Assembly: GCA_002189035.1 (NCBI GenBank)
Contig: NEEC01000020.1
Location: 1,364,001 to 1,428,000 of the forward strand
Reading direction: 5' to 3'
Length of the DNA stretch: 64,000 bases
Source: Utricularia gibba
Lineage: Eukaryota; Streptophyta; Magnoliopsida; Lamiales; Lentibulariaceae
Below are positions 34,576 to 47,695 of the stretch, piece by piece. Position 1 is the first letter of the stretch; every line of letters begins with the position of its first letter. The notes below the pieces were generated by a model. The model was given only the letters and a program-made list of their open reading frames with translations. It had not been told where the DNA came from and ran no database searches. The translations under genes were made by a program, and so were the position numbers.

Positions 34576-35323
34576 ATATTAGAAAATTAGTAATATAAAA
34601 ATTAGTTTTTATATTTTCAATGATTAGTTTTTAATACACTAACACAAAAATAACTAAAAATTTAAATAAGTGGTATTCATTCAATATTTTTAAAAATACA
34701 CATATTTGAAAAATCACTTTTTTTAGAAAAGGGCATTTAGTTAATTAAAAACCTCTTACCTTGTACTGTGTTATTCGATTTTGAATCATCACAATAATTT
34801 TAAAAACATGGATGAATTTTAAATGATATAGTTGAATCATAAGAATCATTAAAAAAATAACTTAGATATGTTTCAGATATTAATTTACAATGATACAGAT
34901 GAAGGTTAGATAAAAAAATAAAAAAATATATCAAGTATACGTTTTAACTAAAATAATTCAAAAAGATTTGAAATTAATTAAAAAAAATATTTTTTAGAAA
35001 CAAAAGTATAATACTAACCTTTAAACTAAATTACCTTTATTTAAATCTACTTTTTAACTTACACTACATGAGGTTTTAAATGGAATTAATCATCAAATAG
35101 AAATTATTAACAAACCACTACTACCAAACACTCCCTCTGCTTACCGCGCATTCCTATTGACCACTCTCGCAGTCGTATGCGAAATACATGAGATCCTGGA
35201 GCATATTGGCCACTGTCTGAGCCCGCAGTCTGCACTAAGAAAATCAGAATGTTCAAGAATTGCTGAAACATGAACATGTGATTCTACAAGTGTCGATGGA
35301 TTTGTCGCAATTGAGGTGTAGAC

Positions 35324-37304
35324 TCAGTACTCGGTCTCTAGAACCCCATCGATGAGCCCAAACTCCAAAGCCTGAAAACAGGGGGCTTCTCTTTCAACTG
35401 AAAAGCAGCCAAACAGCAACCGATCGAACACAAGGAAGCGTAATGTTGTTACCTCCGACACCGACAAAAACCGGTCTCTCTCAGTGTACTGTTGAACCTT
35501 CTCATAGGGCTGGCCGGTGAAGGCGGCGTACATGTGATCTATTTTCTGTGGCAAAACATGATCTTATGTTTGACTGTTACCAAGAGTTGAGTAAGATATT
35601 CAGTTCAGTGGAAGAAAACTGACATGGCGTGATTGGACAGCTTCATTCACTTGGCGCCTTACATCTTCCACGTGACCCTGAAAGTGGAATAACCAAGTTT
35701 CAGTCACCGAATGAAATTCAGAAAGGGGGAGATTATCTGCTGATGGCGTCTACTTCACACAGCCTTTGACACCTTAGGGTCAGTATTAAAAGAAATAACG
35801 AATACTTTGCCAAGTTGCAATACAAAGCAGATAGAAAAACTGCAGAGATGAGATGGGATGAAAAGTTCCTACCCCACATCCACCTTGTGGTTGATGTATC
35901 ATGATACGAGCATTCGGCATGGCATACCGCATTCCCTTTTCTCCACCGGCAAGTAGAAGGGCACCTTGACTCGCTGCTACCCCAAAACATACAGTGCCAA
36001 CCTTGGGTTTTATCTGAAATGATTTTGATACAACAAAAAAAATGCTCAAAAATGGGTTAGGAATCGTCCAACGGTTACTACTCCCTGCCACTGGATGCCA
36101 AATATAAGCAACATAGTGAAAGTATATATGCGTATGCTCACCCATGACATGCAGTCATATATTGCCAAGACTGAGTATGTGCTTCCACCCGGGCAGTTCA
36201 GATACAACTAATATCATTCAAAAATAAATAAGGAAATAGTTCATGTGAATCCTTACATCCAAGACTTAAATACTTGGCACCAAGGGGAATGCATGTACCA
36301 AAATATCAGATTCTTCATCAATTGTTGCCAAAGTGACAAGCTGTGATATAACCTTCTGAGCAACCTGCGAATTGACTGGCTGTCCAATAAATATTATGCG
36401 ATTTCTGAACAACACAGTTGCAAGATCCATAGGCCCCCAGGCGTCATAACAGCAGGCATCACTGGTGGATTGCCTTTTTTGGCCTCTATAACGCCACCAT
36501 TACTGATGCAAAACAGGATTTTACTCATAGTATTCCAGCTAAAGGAAAAAAAAAACCGCACGAGCATTTCCAACCAACGAATGATGAAAATAAAAGACGC
36601 TAATAGCAGAATTACACAAGCAGGGAATAGAAACCGGAAAACATCCCCTCACTTGAGTGGTTCAAAGATACAGAAATAAGCAGCTTACGTAAAATTTTTG
36701 CACCAAAACAAAATTTCGAATACTACACATAAGGCTAATTACAATATAAAACCAACGGTTTCCCCCAGAGTTCAGAAACGATTAACGGGGAAGAGAAAAT
36801 GAATACCACAAATTGGAGGATAAATCAATTTGCTCATGCTTTAACTGCAATCTGTTGCTTCTTTTTGAAAAGCCTGTATAGGAAGGAAAAATGAGAACAA
36901 TCCAAGTTAATCATCACTTTCCTGCTCAATGGGATACACCCGATGCAGCTGAGAAGTATTAGACGAGAATTTTGATTCCCGTAAGTTTTCATCATAAGGA
37001 AAGAAAAAAGAAGATACGCACGCAAATATTATCCTTATCATCAATATCGTCGAATACGCACCGAGAGATGATGATGATTCGCCCTGAGAGCTTACCAAAG
37101 CTGAAACTCTACCTTGGAGATTTAACGTTCTGCAGGTATAAGTAAGAAACCAAACCATGAAGAGCCAAATAGGAAATTGACACCACGCAGAATGAAACAA
37201 ATGAAAAATCCAACAACGAAAGAATACCTCCTCAAAAAACCAAGACTGGAAGGTAGTAGTTCACACCGAGGGGGAGCAACCGAGAGGTTTACAGGCGTCG
37301 CCAT
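35324..37304 (-). CDS. CLPP6: Plastid Clp protease proteolytic subunit ClpP6
   Basis: A Ser protease subunit of the stromal Clp core, which degrades unfolded plastid proteins. Exons read on the minus strand: 37304-37228 ([12 protein letters not shown], transit-peptide-like), 37129-37096, an unresolved middle part, then 36502-36299, 36207-36142, 36013-35873, 35677-35624, 35545-35453 and 35371-35324. The last five junctions keep frame exactly. The catalytic triad is visible as Ser in GVAASQGA, His in MIHQPQGG and Asp in FGLID; the protein ends GVLETEY. Exon 36502-36299 begins [19 protein letters not shown] and then needs one extra base near 36433 to continue into [12 protein letters not shown], so as written the frame is broken. 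Sequencing error in a G run or a true lesion are both possible. It is convergent with NUS1. Confidence 0.9.
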
Positions 37305-38558
37305 TGCTGCTCTCACCCTTTCTCGCAGTTATGGATTGGCGATGCAAGGAGACGGGGAACGTAGATTTTCAATTCCCCCATCTTACGCTCCCACTTCTTA
37401 ATGGGTTTACTAGAGGCCCACTTTACAGCCCAAAATCGAAATCTGATTCTGTAAAGCATTTCGTATATTATTGTACATCATTAAAATTGCTAATTTATAT
37501 ATTAAAAAATTTATTGTCATTAATAAATTATTTCTTGTGGTTCTAACCTATGATTTTGTACCTCGTTATAATGATTTTTGATAAGTGATTTTTTACCATT
37601 TATATTTATAGTTTTTTATAAATATTTTAAATTGTTCTACATGTATTTTATTTATATTTTCAAATTATTTTTATATCTTTTTATGATTCTTCAGAATGAT
37701 TTCAACTTAAATTAGAAAACATTAGATATGATTTTGGTGTTGTAAAAAATTTAGCTATTTGAATGAAGATTATGATATAAGATTTGATACAAGTTTATTA
37801 AGAAAGTTCAATATATCTTCTAATTTATATAAGGATCTAGAAAATTTAAATCTTATTTTTAGAAGACTTTGATATAAGATTTGATATAATTTTATAATGA
37901 AATCTCAATATATCTTCCCATTTAAATAAGGATCCAAACATTAAGCTATTAGGGAATTCAGAGTCTTTAAGTTAATTTATGAGTATTAGAATCAATTCTA
38001 TCATTTGCTAATTTTACTTCCTTTTGTTTTTAGTCAATTTCATATGTTAGTGTTGAATATGTATGTGTAAACATTACAGGTAAAAATCAATAGTAAAACT
38101 TTGTTTGCACATGCCCCTTATATGTGTGGTTGTTTGATTATGTTTTTCAATATTTATTGAGATTTAATTTCATTTTTTGTAATATTTTCTTTGTCAACAT
38201 ACATTTGATATCACAAAATTCTAAAAAAGTACGGAATAATTTTAGATTGACTCTCTATCTATAAAGATGTCAACTATAGAGATCAGGATTGGATGTATGA
38301 AGAAAAACATGCATTATTAGTATAGAAAACATGGAAATTTGATTGATTGATTTTTGCATGTTTTTTTCTGCCATTTGGAAATTGGTGGATGTCCATATAA
38401 AACCCACGAATTTGGGTCCAAGAATAAACTTAATAGATTTGAAAAAAAAACATCAAAAAACAGTTAGTATCCATCCAAATTGTATTGAAGAAAGGAGCGC
38501 GTAAATTAAAAAAAAATACTCAGCACATATTTCCACTCTGGCGAAGGAAAAGGAATAT
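37305..38558. repeat. AT-rich region with dispersed repeat, copy A
   Basis: Bases about 37600-38340 share order and wording with about 59040-60020 (GATTTCAACTTAAATTAGAAAA; CATATGTTAG.GTTGA; TTTGTCAACAT), in the same orientation. Two internal copies of GATATAAGATTTGATA lie near 37776 and 37870. No gene. The family is not recognised. Confidence 0.6.
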
Positions 38559-38629
38559 TCCGTTGCCGGGAATCGAACCCGGGTCTCCTGGGTGAAAGCC
38601 AGATATCCTAACCGCTGGACGACAACGGA
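38559..38629 (-). tRNA. tRNA-Glu (anticodon UUC)
   Basis: The minus strand folds as a cloverleaf: acceptor stem TCCGTTG/CAACGGA, D arm around GTCCAGCGGTTAGGAT, anticodon loop CTTTCAC with TTC at 38596-38594, and T arm GGGTTCGATTCCCGG. No intron. The CCA is not encoded, as expected for a nuclear gene. It lies between CLPP6 and the GH17 gene, on the same strand as both. Confidence 0.97.
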
Positions 38630-38832
38630 TATAGACACGACGATAATCCTTAAGTTAAAAATAACTTATTTACAGCAGGTGCATCCTACTGCCTCCCCAT
38701 ACTAAGCGCAAGAACCATAGCCTGCAGATAAAAGACAACACACTGTAATGCTTCAGCAGTGCCAATGGAACACAAGAGGACGCACCCAAAAATGCTTGTT
38801 TCATCGTTATTTTCATACTTTCGTTGACAAAA

Positions 38833-40910
38833 TTACTGCAGAATGATGAAGATGAAACCAAGGAGAAGGATGGGAACTGTTACTAGGATTAGTAGTGATG
38901 GTGGCGGTTTGGGACAAGTCACACCTCCATTGATTCCTGCCATAAGAGATTCATAGCGTCAGCAGCATGTGACACAGATTCAAATTATCTGCCACCAGGC
39001 TCAATCGGAATACAGTCAAGATATGATTGTAATTGAGCCTGAGGAATGGCTGCCAGAGTTCCACACCAACCTGATGCTGGATTCGGCACCAGATTTGGAT
39101 CCAACGGAGCTACTGGAGTCATGGGAATTACTGGAGTCACTGGAGCTGCTGGAGTCACAGGACTTACTGGAGTGACTGGTGCAGCAGTGGTTGTCGGAAC
39201 AGGAGCAGCTGGTGAAACAGAAGTTGGAGGAGTTGCAGTGGGAGTATTTGTGGGGGCAGGAGCCACAGGAGCTGTTGGAGCTGGAGCCTCTGAAACTGGC
39301 GCAGGAGTCTACACAAAATAAAGTGAGGTAACTTGTACAAGGTTATCCATAATCCACCAAAACAATGTTCGATTGCTCAACAGGGGAGGAGACTCTGTAT
39401 ACCTGAGTGCTCTTGGAAAGACCAGCATTATATAATGGGGTAAGGTCGGGTTTGAAAAGACCGAATGACCGTTCGGACAAAGGACCAGGCTTCAAATCTT
39501 CATCATAGAGAGCAAAGAGATAGGTGTCAACTGTTTTATGGGGCATCAGAGGAGTGCCAACTCCGGATCTGAGGTGGTTGATCAAGTTCCCATTATATGC
39601 TTTTGCATTATCAATACTTGCGCCTGCTTCAGTGGGATCTCCTCGATAAGGCCATCCTGTCTCCGCCACCACAATCTCGATGTCACCAAAACCCATGCCT
39701 TTCATGGCTGAGTGCACCGCATCAACCTAACCGTAACAAAGGAGAATCAGTCTTCAGCAGAAAAAGACAGACATCAATGCTATCTGAGTAGCATCAAAAG
39801 TGAACTAACTTGTGCATCAAACATATTCATGTACTTGATCCCAGTTCCCGAATCAACTCTTCCGGCATTCGGTTGGAACAAACAGAAGGCCAGCGTCTCA
39901 GGGCGAGGATCACTTTGATAAGCGAAAAAGGGGTATGGATTGATCATGAGAGGTGAAGCGTTTGCACTGAGAAACTTGAGTAAAGCTCTCATTGTGTCTC
40001 CATATCCAAAAGCCCCTGAAGATGGCGGGTCCGATTGGCTCAATACTGCCATAGAATGCACTGTGGAAACCTTCACCTTCCCTCCTAATGAAGCTGGTTT
40101 AGATAGCAAAAGAAACTTCGTTAACCATCATGAAATCAGGATTGCTGAAACTTTAAACAACAAAATCACAACTTAACTATCAGGTAATCAGGACTGTTGA
40201 AAACTTGAAACAAAATTGGAACTAATGATAATGTTACCAACCAGCATTGAGAGCGTTCTGGACATTCTGCATCGCGGGGACTAGCTGAGAGACAAGATTC
40301 GGGTCCGGCGATGTAACCACTTCGTTGCCGACAGAGACAACGATGATTCTGCTCGCCGGATAATAAACAAGTACGTTTGAATAGACCCAGTTCCCGGCGA
40401 AATTCGGATCCGCAGCAAGCGCCGGAATATCACCATTCGCAGCACCGATGACAATTCCGATGCCCGTATTCGCTAACGCTTTTATGATAACTGGGTCGGC
40501 GCCGTACAGCCGCACCTTTTCGAAACTCGTCGACTTCAGAAGATTAACCGTCGCAGCTGGCGGGGGCAAGTTATCAGCTACCTGCCCGTAATTAACTCCG
40601 ATAAAAGACTGACAACCTTCAAAAAGAGAAACACAAGAAAGAAAAAAAGGAGCCAGTCCCAGTTAACGGTCTTCGCTGAAAACCCAAAAGCCGCAACAGC
40701 CAAGAAACGTACAAACGAAGTTAAGAAAACCCCAAAACACAGAGCAGAGCCCATCACCCAAAAACACAATCCCGACATCACCGTAAACCAAAACCCATGA
40801 ATCCCAACAAACATTAACTTACTGGCAATGCCAAACGAGAGATGAACACAGAAAAACAAGCACAAGAGCGATGAAGGCGAAGCCTTTCCCATGGCTCCTA
40901 AAAACACCAT
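38833..40910 (-). CDS. GH17 endo-1,3-beta-glucosidase, predicted GPI-anchored
   Basis: Six exons: 40910-40823, 40616-40242, 40093-39810, 39726-39403, 39308-38996 and 38936-38833, all GT-AG and in frame, giving 495 residues. Signal peptide (LLCLFFCVHLSFGIAS), then FIGVNYGQVADNLPPP, the proton-donor Glu in VSVGNEV, and the nucleophile Glu in VVAETGWP. A Pro/Thr/Val-rich linker of repeated APVTPV units follows (residues about 370-440). The tail has a reduced Cys module (SGWCGTLAAI...LDC) and ends in a hydrophobic GPI-type segment (LLILVTVPILLLGFIFII). It hydrolyses callose-type 1,3-beta-glucan at the cell surface. The last intron has a weak donor (GTGGCA); without splicing, translation stops after EPGGR and loses the anchor. 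A second Met at 40892 is possible. Confidence 0.9.
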
Positions 40911-41988
40911 CGCCGCAGGGGAGCACGATTGATTGGACAAGACGCAAAAAGATGGAGTAGCGGGTTGAAGTCACGAGGGAGGAGAGAATCCAAGAGCGAG
41001 GAGTAAATGGAGAAGCTTAGGATACTAGGAGCCTCAGCTAAGAATGGAATCAAATCAACACAGGAGGGGAGGGGAGGGGAGGAGATTGAAATGGAAATGG
41101 AGGGGCCGCCCCATGGTATTAAACACCCTTTCAAGTGTGACGTATCAGTAAATTTGTGTGGCACCTTTGTCCTTTCCATTTACCACCAACTTTTACACGT
41201 GGGGAAAACTCCTCCCTTCACCAAGGCAAAGTTGAGCAAACCCCCTCCCGCCTCTTCCTTTCGACTTTGGATCTTCAATTGGGCACCGCATTCCGCCGCC
41301 TTTCAAGGCCTAAAGTTGGAATGCAATAGTAAATCCCTTTTCATCACACCCTAAAAGATAATCTATTCTTTATTTGCAATTCCATTAAAAATTGTTAATG
41401 TATGTCTCACATACAATAATATATTTTAATATTATATAATATAACTATTATTATTAAGAAAACAAACGCTATTGTTAACATAATATGTAAGTATCAAAAA
41501 ATAATATAATTTACCGATACATTATAAACGCACGTGACTTTTTCAGCTGGAAAGGCTAAACCATCCGTGACGTAATTGCCATCACGGTTTGAGATATTTC
41601 AAATTTTACCGCAAGAGTATAAATTATTAAGATTATTCATTCTGTGTTTACCCTCCAAGCCACGTAAGCAAGTGCTATCGTCGTCACAAATAAAGGCCAC
41701 GCGGCAGTTTTTGAAAAAAGCATGGTTCGGTTGGGTAAAAAGCCGAGGCGAAGCATCTTTCTCCCCCCACCCTCTTTTCAAAAAAATATAATTAAATAGA
41801 TAAATAAAGAGGAGAAAAAAAAAGGAGAGGAAGCTTAGCGAGGTGGCCATTGAAATGAATCCTGGAAGGTAGGTGAATGGGGCCCGCACCAGACACTCCT
41901 TTGGGCCCACGCCGGGAACGACTCTCAGAAACCGATCCTGAAGGAAAAGGAAAAGGGACGAGCTCATAGGCGGCACAGCAGCGGCGCC
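40911..41988. other. Intergenic region between FARSB and the GH17 gene
   Basis: It should hold the GH17 promoter and the synthetase 3' end. There is a purine-rich GGGGAGGGGAGG tract near 41066-41081. No further gene is seen. Confidence 0.5.
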
Positions 41989-44900
41989 CTAGAGAAGAAG
42001 ACTCGCAACGTCTAGCTCCATGAAAGAACATGGATCCGGAATGCCGAAGTTGTCCAGAACCTGAAGAACAAAGTATCCAAATGACGGGAATGAAACATCG
42101 TTCTGCATTCATTTGACATGATGGGAGCTAAGTTGAGACTTCCAAATGACTCCAGATGATGGGTTGTATTTACCTCCGGATGAACTATCCCGAAGCATCC
42201 GATGTTCTTCCCCTTGTGGATGATGCTGGCCTGCCGCTTCGGAAGAAACTCGGGTTCCTGTAAATGGGGTTGGATGGTTGGTATGGTAAGACGTTAGAGT
42301 GATGGCAGCAGCAGGATATGGAAGGGAACACGTACATCTGAAGGCTGAATGTAGTAGCCGGAATCATCCCCAGGTGACACGAAGGGGATAACGTTCACTT
42401 CCATGATCCTATCCACTACGCCATGTATCAACTGGTTGGCGGCAAAAGGACCAATCAGTTAGGTGGGATTGTAGTAATGAAGATCTATTGACAGTAACAA
42501 GTGACTCCATGATCATATCCAGGGAGAAATCGCAATGTATGGATCAGTACCTCAAAACCAGATGTGGATCCACAGTACAAGGCAGCAAGATGACGACGAT
42601 TCGATGTGCCGACGTCTTTTGTGTTATCTAACACCACGACATCACCAACTTCGAATATCTATTCAGGTCGTCAAGAACAATCAGCATGTTTTCCAAGATG
42701 AAAGAACAAATAAGAGATCACCTACCTTGATTGGTTTAGGATGGTCCTTATTGTGCCGCACCACTTTCAGTAGGCCAGGCATAAGTCTAGTACGGGGCAT
42801 CTGAAAAATAGGTTGTAATCAGAGAATCAATTGGAAAAAAAAAATTGATAACGATGTATTCATTGGAGAAAAAAGGTGATCAAGAAACCTCAAAGTCAGC
42901 AGAACGGGGATTCCCAACAATTGCTCTTGTCTTGTCGTCTTTTCGGTTAAGCATGGAGACATTTTCTTTATATGAGCACAACACAAATGGGCTCACGCCT
43001 GTATAACCAACCATCGCCATCTAAAATACAGAGGCACATCATACGGTAAAGGACTTGTATTACAAGAAATATGCAAACTTCATTCACATGGAAGGAGTAA
43101 CAAAAATGAAGAACAACTAAATTATACAAGTTTGAAGAGTAATGTAAACATACTTCCATCCTAAGAAGATACGTGAATTCGTTCAACGTCTGAGGCTTCA
43201 AAGATGGAATTCTTATCTTTTGAATTTCGTTGTAACCATAGGCAATTGCCACATCCTTGAAAAGAGAAATAATGAGAAATTAATTTTTAAAAACATGCAC
43301 ATATGTAAAAAAATAAAAACTGCGCTTAGGAGAGATGAAGAAAGGGCCATAGTCACCTCAGCAACGTCACATGCATGAAGAATGTCGCTTCTTGTAGGAG
43401 GAGCTGATACAGTTAAGAGTGTCTCTTTTTCCTCTGATTTAGAGTGCTCCACATGGAGTTGCATTTTGCTCAACAAGCTAGTCACCTGAAATGCATCCCA
43501 TAAACGTGAATATTGAACAGACTTACAAAAGGCAAGTCAGTCAACAAAATGATCAAGGATTGCATTAAGCATGACATACCTGATGTGCAGATAATGTCAC
43601 ACCAACAATCCCATTGATGTATGACAATGGCACATGGATACGATAAAGAGACAGATCAGGGTATCTGTAGGACTCTCCATTGGGGTATATAACTTCAACT
43701 GGCTCTGCCTGAAACTTCGTTTTACAGTAGACTGAAAACATGGTAACCTGCGGGATTCATGAAAATGGATCTTTGAAGAGCTCAGATTGATGTGGTAGAT
43801 GAGAAGAAAGATGTGAAGAATACACTACCATGGTGTTCAAAACAATACTGGCTTTTGTCCTATCTGTAGCAGTGCACTCTATGAATACGTTCTTTGTCTT
43901 CAAAGTGATGGCAGAATGTGCCCCATTTATAATAGGAGGAAGAGACAAAACATTTCTGCAGATAATTGACGTTGAGGTTTAATCAACAATAATGCATACT
44001 CAATGCAGTAGCAAATGCACAGTTGATGTAATAAAACCTTAAATACCTGTTGCGATCATACAGAACAGGAAATACAGGTGAGTTCTCGATGATATGCAAG
44101 AATTTCTTAAGCTTCAGATCTGACTGTGAATTAAATAAATATTCAATAGGGTGTAAGAGAAAAAACTCACTCAGTAAACTTTGAGACTGCAACATATAAA
44201 ATGAATGTGAGGACTCACTTTGTATTTTTCCATCAGCTCATCAGCTCTAAATTTTTTAGTCTGAACAATTCCATATGAAAATTTCAAAATCTAGATATTC
44301 GGTTGCACAGAACCATGAAAGAGAACCCTGAACCACAGTACCTCTTTCAGTGGAATGAAATTTATCTCTTCAGGGGACAAAGCCTGAAAAACATCAATAT
44401 GATATCAACCTTACGGCAACTAAAGCATGTTATAATGGCAGCATACCTCGTACGTGAAAGGCCCTTCAATGGTATCCAAATCATGTGTACCAATAGCAAC
44501 AAGGGTTCTTCGTCTACAGAGATATCAGGGAAAATAAATCAACAATGAGAAGTAAATAACATAAGAAACATCGCTGATTTCAATGTGTTTATGTGTTTGG
44601 CCCTGAATTAAAAAATATCAACATTACCTGCATATATTCTGATGAAGCCGGTCTTGCAGATCAATGAAACTATTGTATCGAGCTTCATCAAATGTAATAC
44701 CTCGTAAAACAGCACATACAACATAGGGTCGAATCCTCGCTGTCTATAATCAAAGAAACGCATTATTTATTAAAGGGTTGAAAGAAAATGGAACTTGGAA
44801 AAAAACTAGTCGGCAGACATGTATACCTCAGGCTTTACATGCATTTTTAGCATGGTTGATTTATCAACACACGATACATTGTATGTAGGTATAGCATCAG

Positions 44901-45644
44901 TTCCATTGAATATACGGAGGGCCTGAGCCAACCCTTCCAGACAGAGCAAATCACATCTGTGACACATATAATGAAAGAATCAGCAAGCACGAACAAGCTG
45001 ACCCTCTAATTTTGGAAAATATCAAATTTACAATTTCGAAAAAGAAAAAAACCATAACCCAGATAAAAACTGTAGCAATCCTACGCTATACGACCTGCGT
45101 GTACCATCCGTAAGTCTAAAAACAATAATTTTCATACAACAACAGAATCTCTGAAGTACCTGTTGGCCGGCACTTCAATTTTGTATATCACTTCCTCGTC
45201 TTCGGAAGCATCTTCATCTTCCAAATGCTGCTCCTTACGAATAATTGCCTTCTCTGTCGTCTAAATTCACATCGAAGTACTAAAATTCCGGAAGAATCAA
45301 AACCTCTAGAAACACTATCGTCCACCCAACGTTTTCTTTCTTTTTTCTTAAATGGAATTTCAATCTAAGTAGCAGATAAATTAGCTTAGAAAACGGAAAA
45401 ATGTGTACTTCTACCATCAGTAGTTGTTAAATTCACAAGCAGAACAGAAATATGCCTACCTCATCATCAAGCTCAATGCCGAACTTGAAGCACAGATCCT
45501 CGAACTCCTCCTTGGCTACACAAATCCATCAAACGTTAATTCATTTTCAAATATGCACAAAGATAAAACATGAATTAATAACTTACTGTATGCCCGCCCA
45601 ATGGCTTCGAAGAGACGATCTCTGCCCACGCTTATAGTGGGCAT
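41989..45644 (-). CDS. Cytosolic phenylalanyl-tRNA synthetase beta subunit
   Basis: The start is [20 protein letters not shown] at 45644; the stop TAG is at 41991-41989. More than a dozen exons can be followed on the minus strand, for example 45515-45460 ([18 protein letters not shown]), about 45260-45163 (acidic [10 protein letters not shown]), about 44960-44830 ([18 protein letters not shown]), the LHQNICRRR junction near 44640-44515, the B3/4-like region ([22 protein letters not shown]) near 44060-43920, B5-like [14 protein letters not shown] near 43600-43450, [11 protein letters not shown] near 43230, [20 protein letters not shown] near 42940, LDNTKDVG near 42630, and the end [32 protein letters not shown]. 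It pairs with the alpha subunit to charge tRNA-Phe in the cytosol. Junctions checked were in frame; not every exon was checked. Confidence 0.92.
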
Positions 45645-46790
45645 CGCGGCGGCCTGAAGATCCAAGAAGCTGATCCTTTCCCCCGGTTTCTCGGCGCCAC
45701 TTGATTTGCAGGAGGGTTTTAGAAGTTTAGGCCCATTTGATTGTAAAATAAGTTGGGCCAATCTTGAAATACAACCCTACAATACGCGTCAGGTTATGAG
45801 CATCAGAGCCACTAATCCTCATATTTAAGCTTCTTTTTAGTTCAACCCTTTAAAATCATTTTTTAGAAATGATTCTCAAGAAACAATTTTTGAGAATTAA
45901 ATTGTGTTTGGTTTTACTGTTTATTATCTATAAAATATAATTCCTATTTAATAGAGTAATTCAATATACTTTTTTCATGTTTGTTATAAAAAAATGGCAA
46001 TTAATTTATCTCATGCATTTCATCAACTTTCACTTTTTACCAGCTTGGAGCCAAGTTTCACTAGATAAGTATCCAATAGGGAACACGAAGATCGGCGACA
46101 TAGATTCAATAGCTCAACTTTCATTTCATATCATACAACCATTTGATGAAGATAGCACATATAAATAGATTTATAAATTAAATTTGGTGAATATTGTTGA
46201 TATCCCATTTTCTAGTAAGATTAATTTGATGCATGAATAATCAAATCATATGGATTTTCTGAGTTTGAAGGACCTGTCCAATGCCTCTTTGAATGTCAAA
46301 ATTCTATAGGCACTTTGTGCCTTGTTATATTAGGACGATCACGTTGTGCTCGTTTTCTTTATTGATCAATTAAAAGAAAAAAATACTAGCATCCAATGAC
46401 ATTCATCTGTCACTGAACGAATTTGCATGGAATGGGGTTTACTAAAAATGAAATTTTGTAATAGTCACTCATATTATCTATTGGGTTTATTCAAAATTAA
46501 TGACAATCTTAAAAATATATAATAAAACATGTTATTATATATATTTCCAGAGATCAAATTAATTTTAAACATATCTTATGAGTATGACAATATGGAAATT
46601 CCTCGATTTACCAAATTTTACAATCGCACTTTCTTTCACAATGTGAACATTATTACATACTATACAATGTGGATTAATAAATTTCACTTTTACAACCAAA
46701 TTTACAAAGTTGTATATGGTGCGTCTAGGATTTAAGAGTATTTTTAAAGTTTCATCATACTTTATACAAATTTTATCATAAAAAAATCCA
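45645..46790. other. FARSB upstream region and AT-rich spacer
   Basis: The first 150 bases should hold the synthetase promoter and 5' leader. The rest is AT-rich. Short frames at 45977 and 46529 have no motif. Confidence 0.45.
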
Positions 46791-47695
46791 ATTTTTTTGT
46801 TTGTCTAATGCATTGTTTTAATGTTATTCAGTTTATTTTAATGTTATTCAACTTTATCTTTAGCTTGCTGAATATTTCGTACTTTGACTGTTGTTTTACA
46901 ATGCGTTTGCTATTCTCTTCAGTTTATCTTAATGATATCATATTTTATCTTCCATGTATGAGTAACTAAAACTTTAGGAATGCCTTAAGGTAAAACATGG
47001 TAGTATAGATCTAGGGTTAATAATGAAATTTATGTTTGTTTCTTAGTTCTTATTTCTATCATTCCATGGGTAGACTTAAGGAGGGGAACAAGTTACATCG
47101 CAATTGATATGCTTGATTTAGAGGTAGACAAATAAATCAAGGCGGAAGTAATAGGTATTAGTACAGGGTAAAACTAGTAGAACCGGATAGACCTAGTTCT
47201 ATATACTTTGTATGCGAGTAGACCTAATCACAATATTAGTGATGATATTTGAGACTAGCTTAGCTGAAAATGTGATGAATGACTTGGGCAGACTTAGGTT
47301 GTTTAAAGTTGTGAGTATAAGAACATGGTAAATTAAATTATGCATCTTAGCACCACACCACATGCAGATCCTTAAGCCATCTTCGCATTAGTCTGTGTTA
47401 AAACTAGTATTTGTTATTTTTAGCGTTGAGACTTGACCCTGTTTATTGAACTTACCTACCACTATTAGTTTGAACTTAGACTAAAAACTACTATTATTCT
47501 GAATTTTGCATCTGCTGAAACACTTAACAAGTACAATCTCCTTGTGATCGATCTGGAAATCTACCATACAAATTTTCTCAATTTGTATTTTGTGTAGATT
47601 AGAGCTTATAAATTTATTTGATGAGAAATTTCTATGTTTGCAACAACATTAGGAAATTTTCATTTATCAATCTAACATATCAATTAATTATTATG
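46791..47695 (+). mobile_element. LTR-like remnant related to the 12.2-kb solo LTR
   Basis: The end of the block, GCTTATAAATTTATTTGATGAG followed by a GAAATTT..CATTTATCA stretch, parallels the end of the solo LTR at 12215-13373. The middle (47170-47230) matches 25985-26030 in reverse. Left boundary not defined. Confidence 0.5.

Noticed and set aside
35324-36502. ClpR (inactive) rather than ClpP identity
   Set aside because: Ser, His and Asp of the triad are all visible (AASQG, MIHQP, GLID), and IEAKKGNPP plus the ETEY end fit ClpP6.
38453-38638. 61-codon minus frame
   Set aside because: It overlaps the tRNA-Glu gene and has no coding signature.
39046-39321. Plus-strand frame rich in Gly-Val-Thr repeats, collagen-like
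   Set aside because: It is the reverse complement of the Pro-Thr-Val linker of the GH17 gene, which is supported by splice sites and flanking domains.
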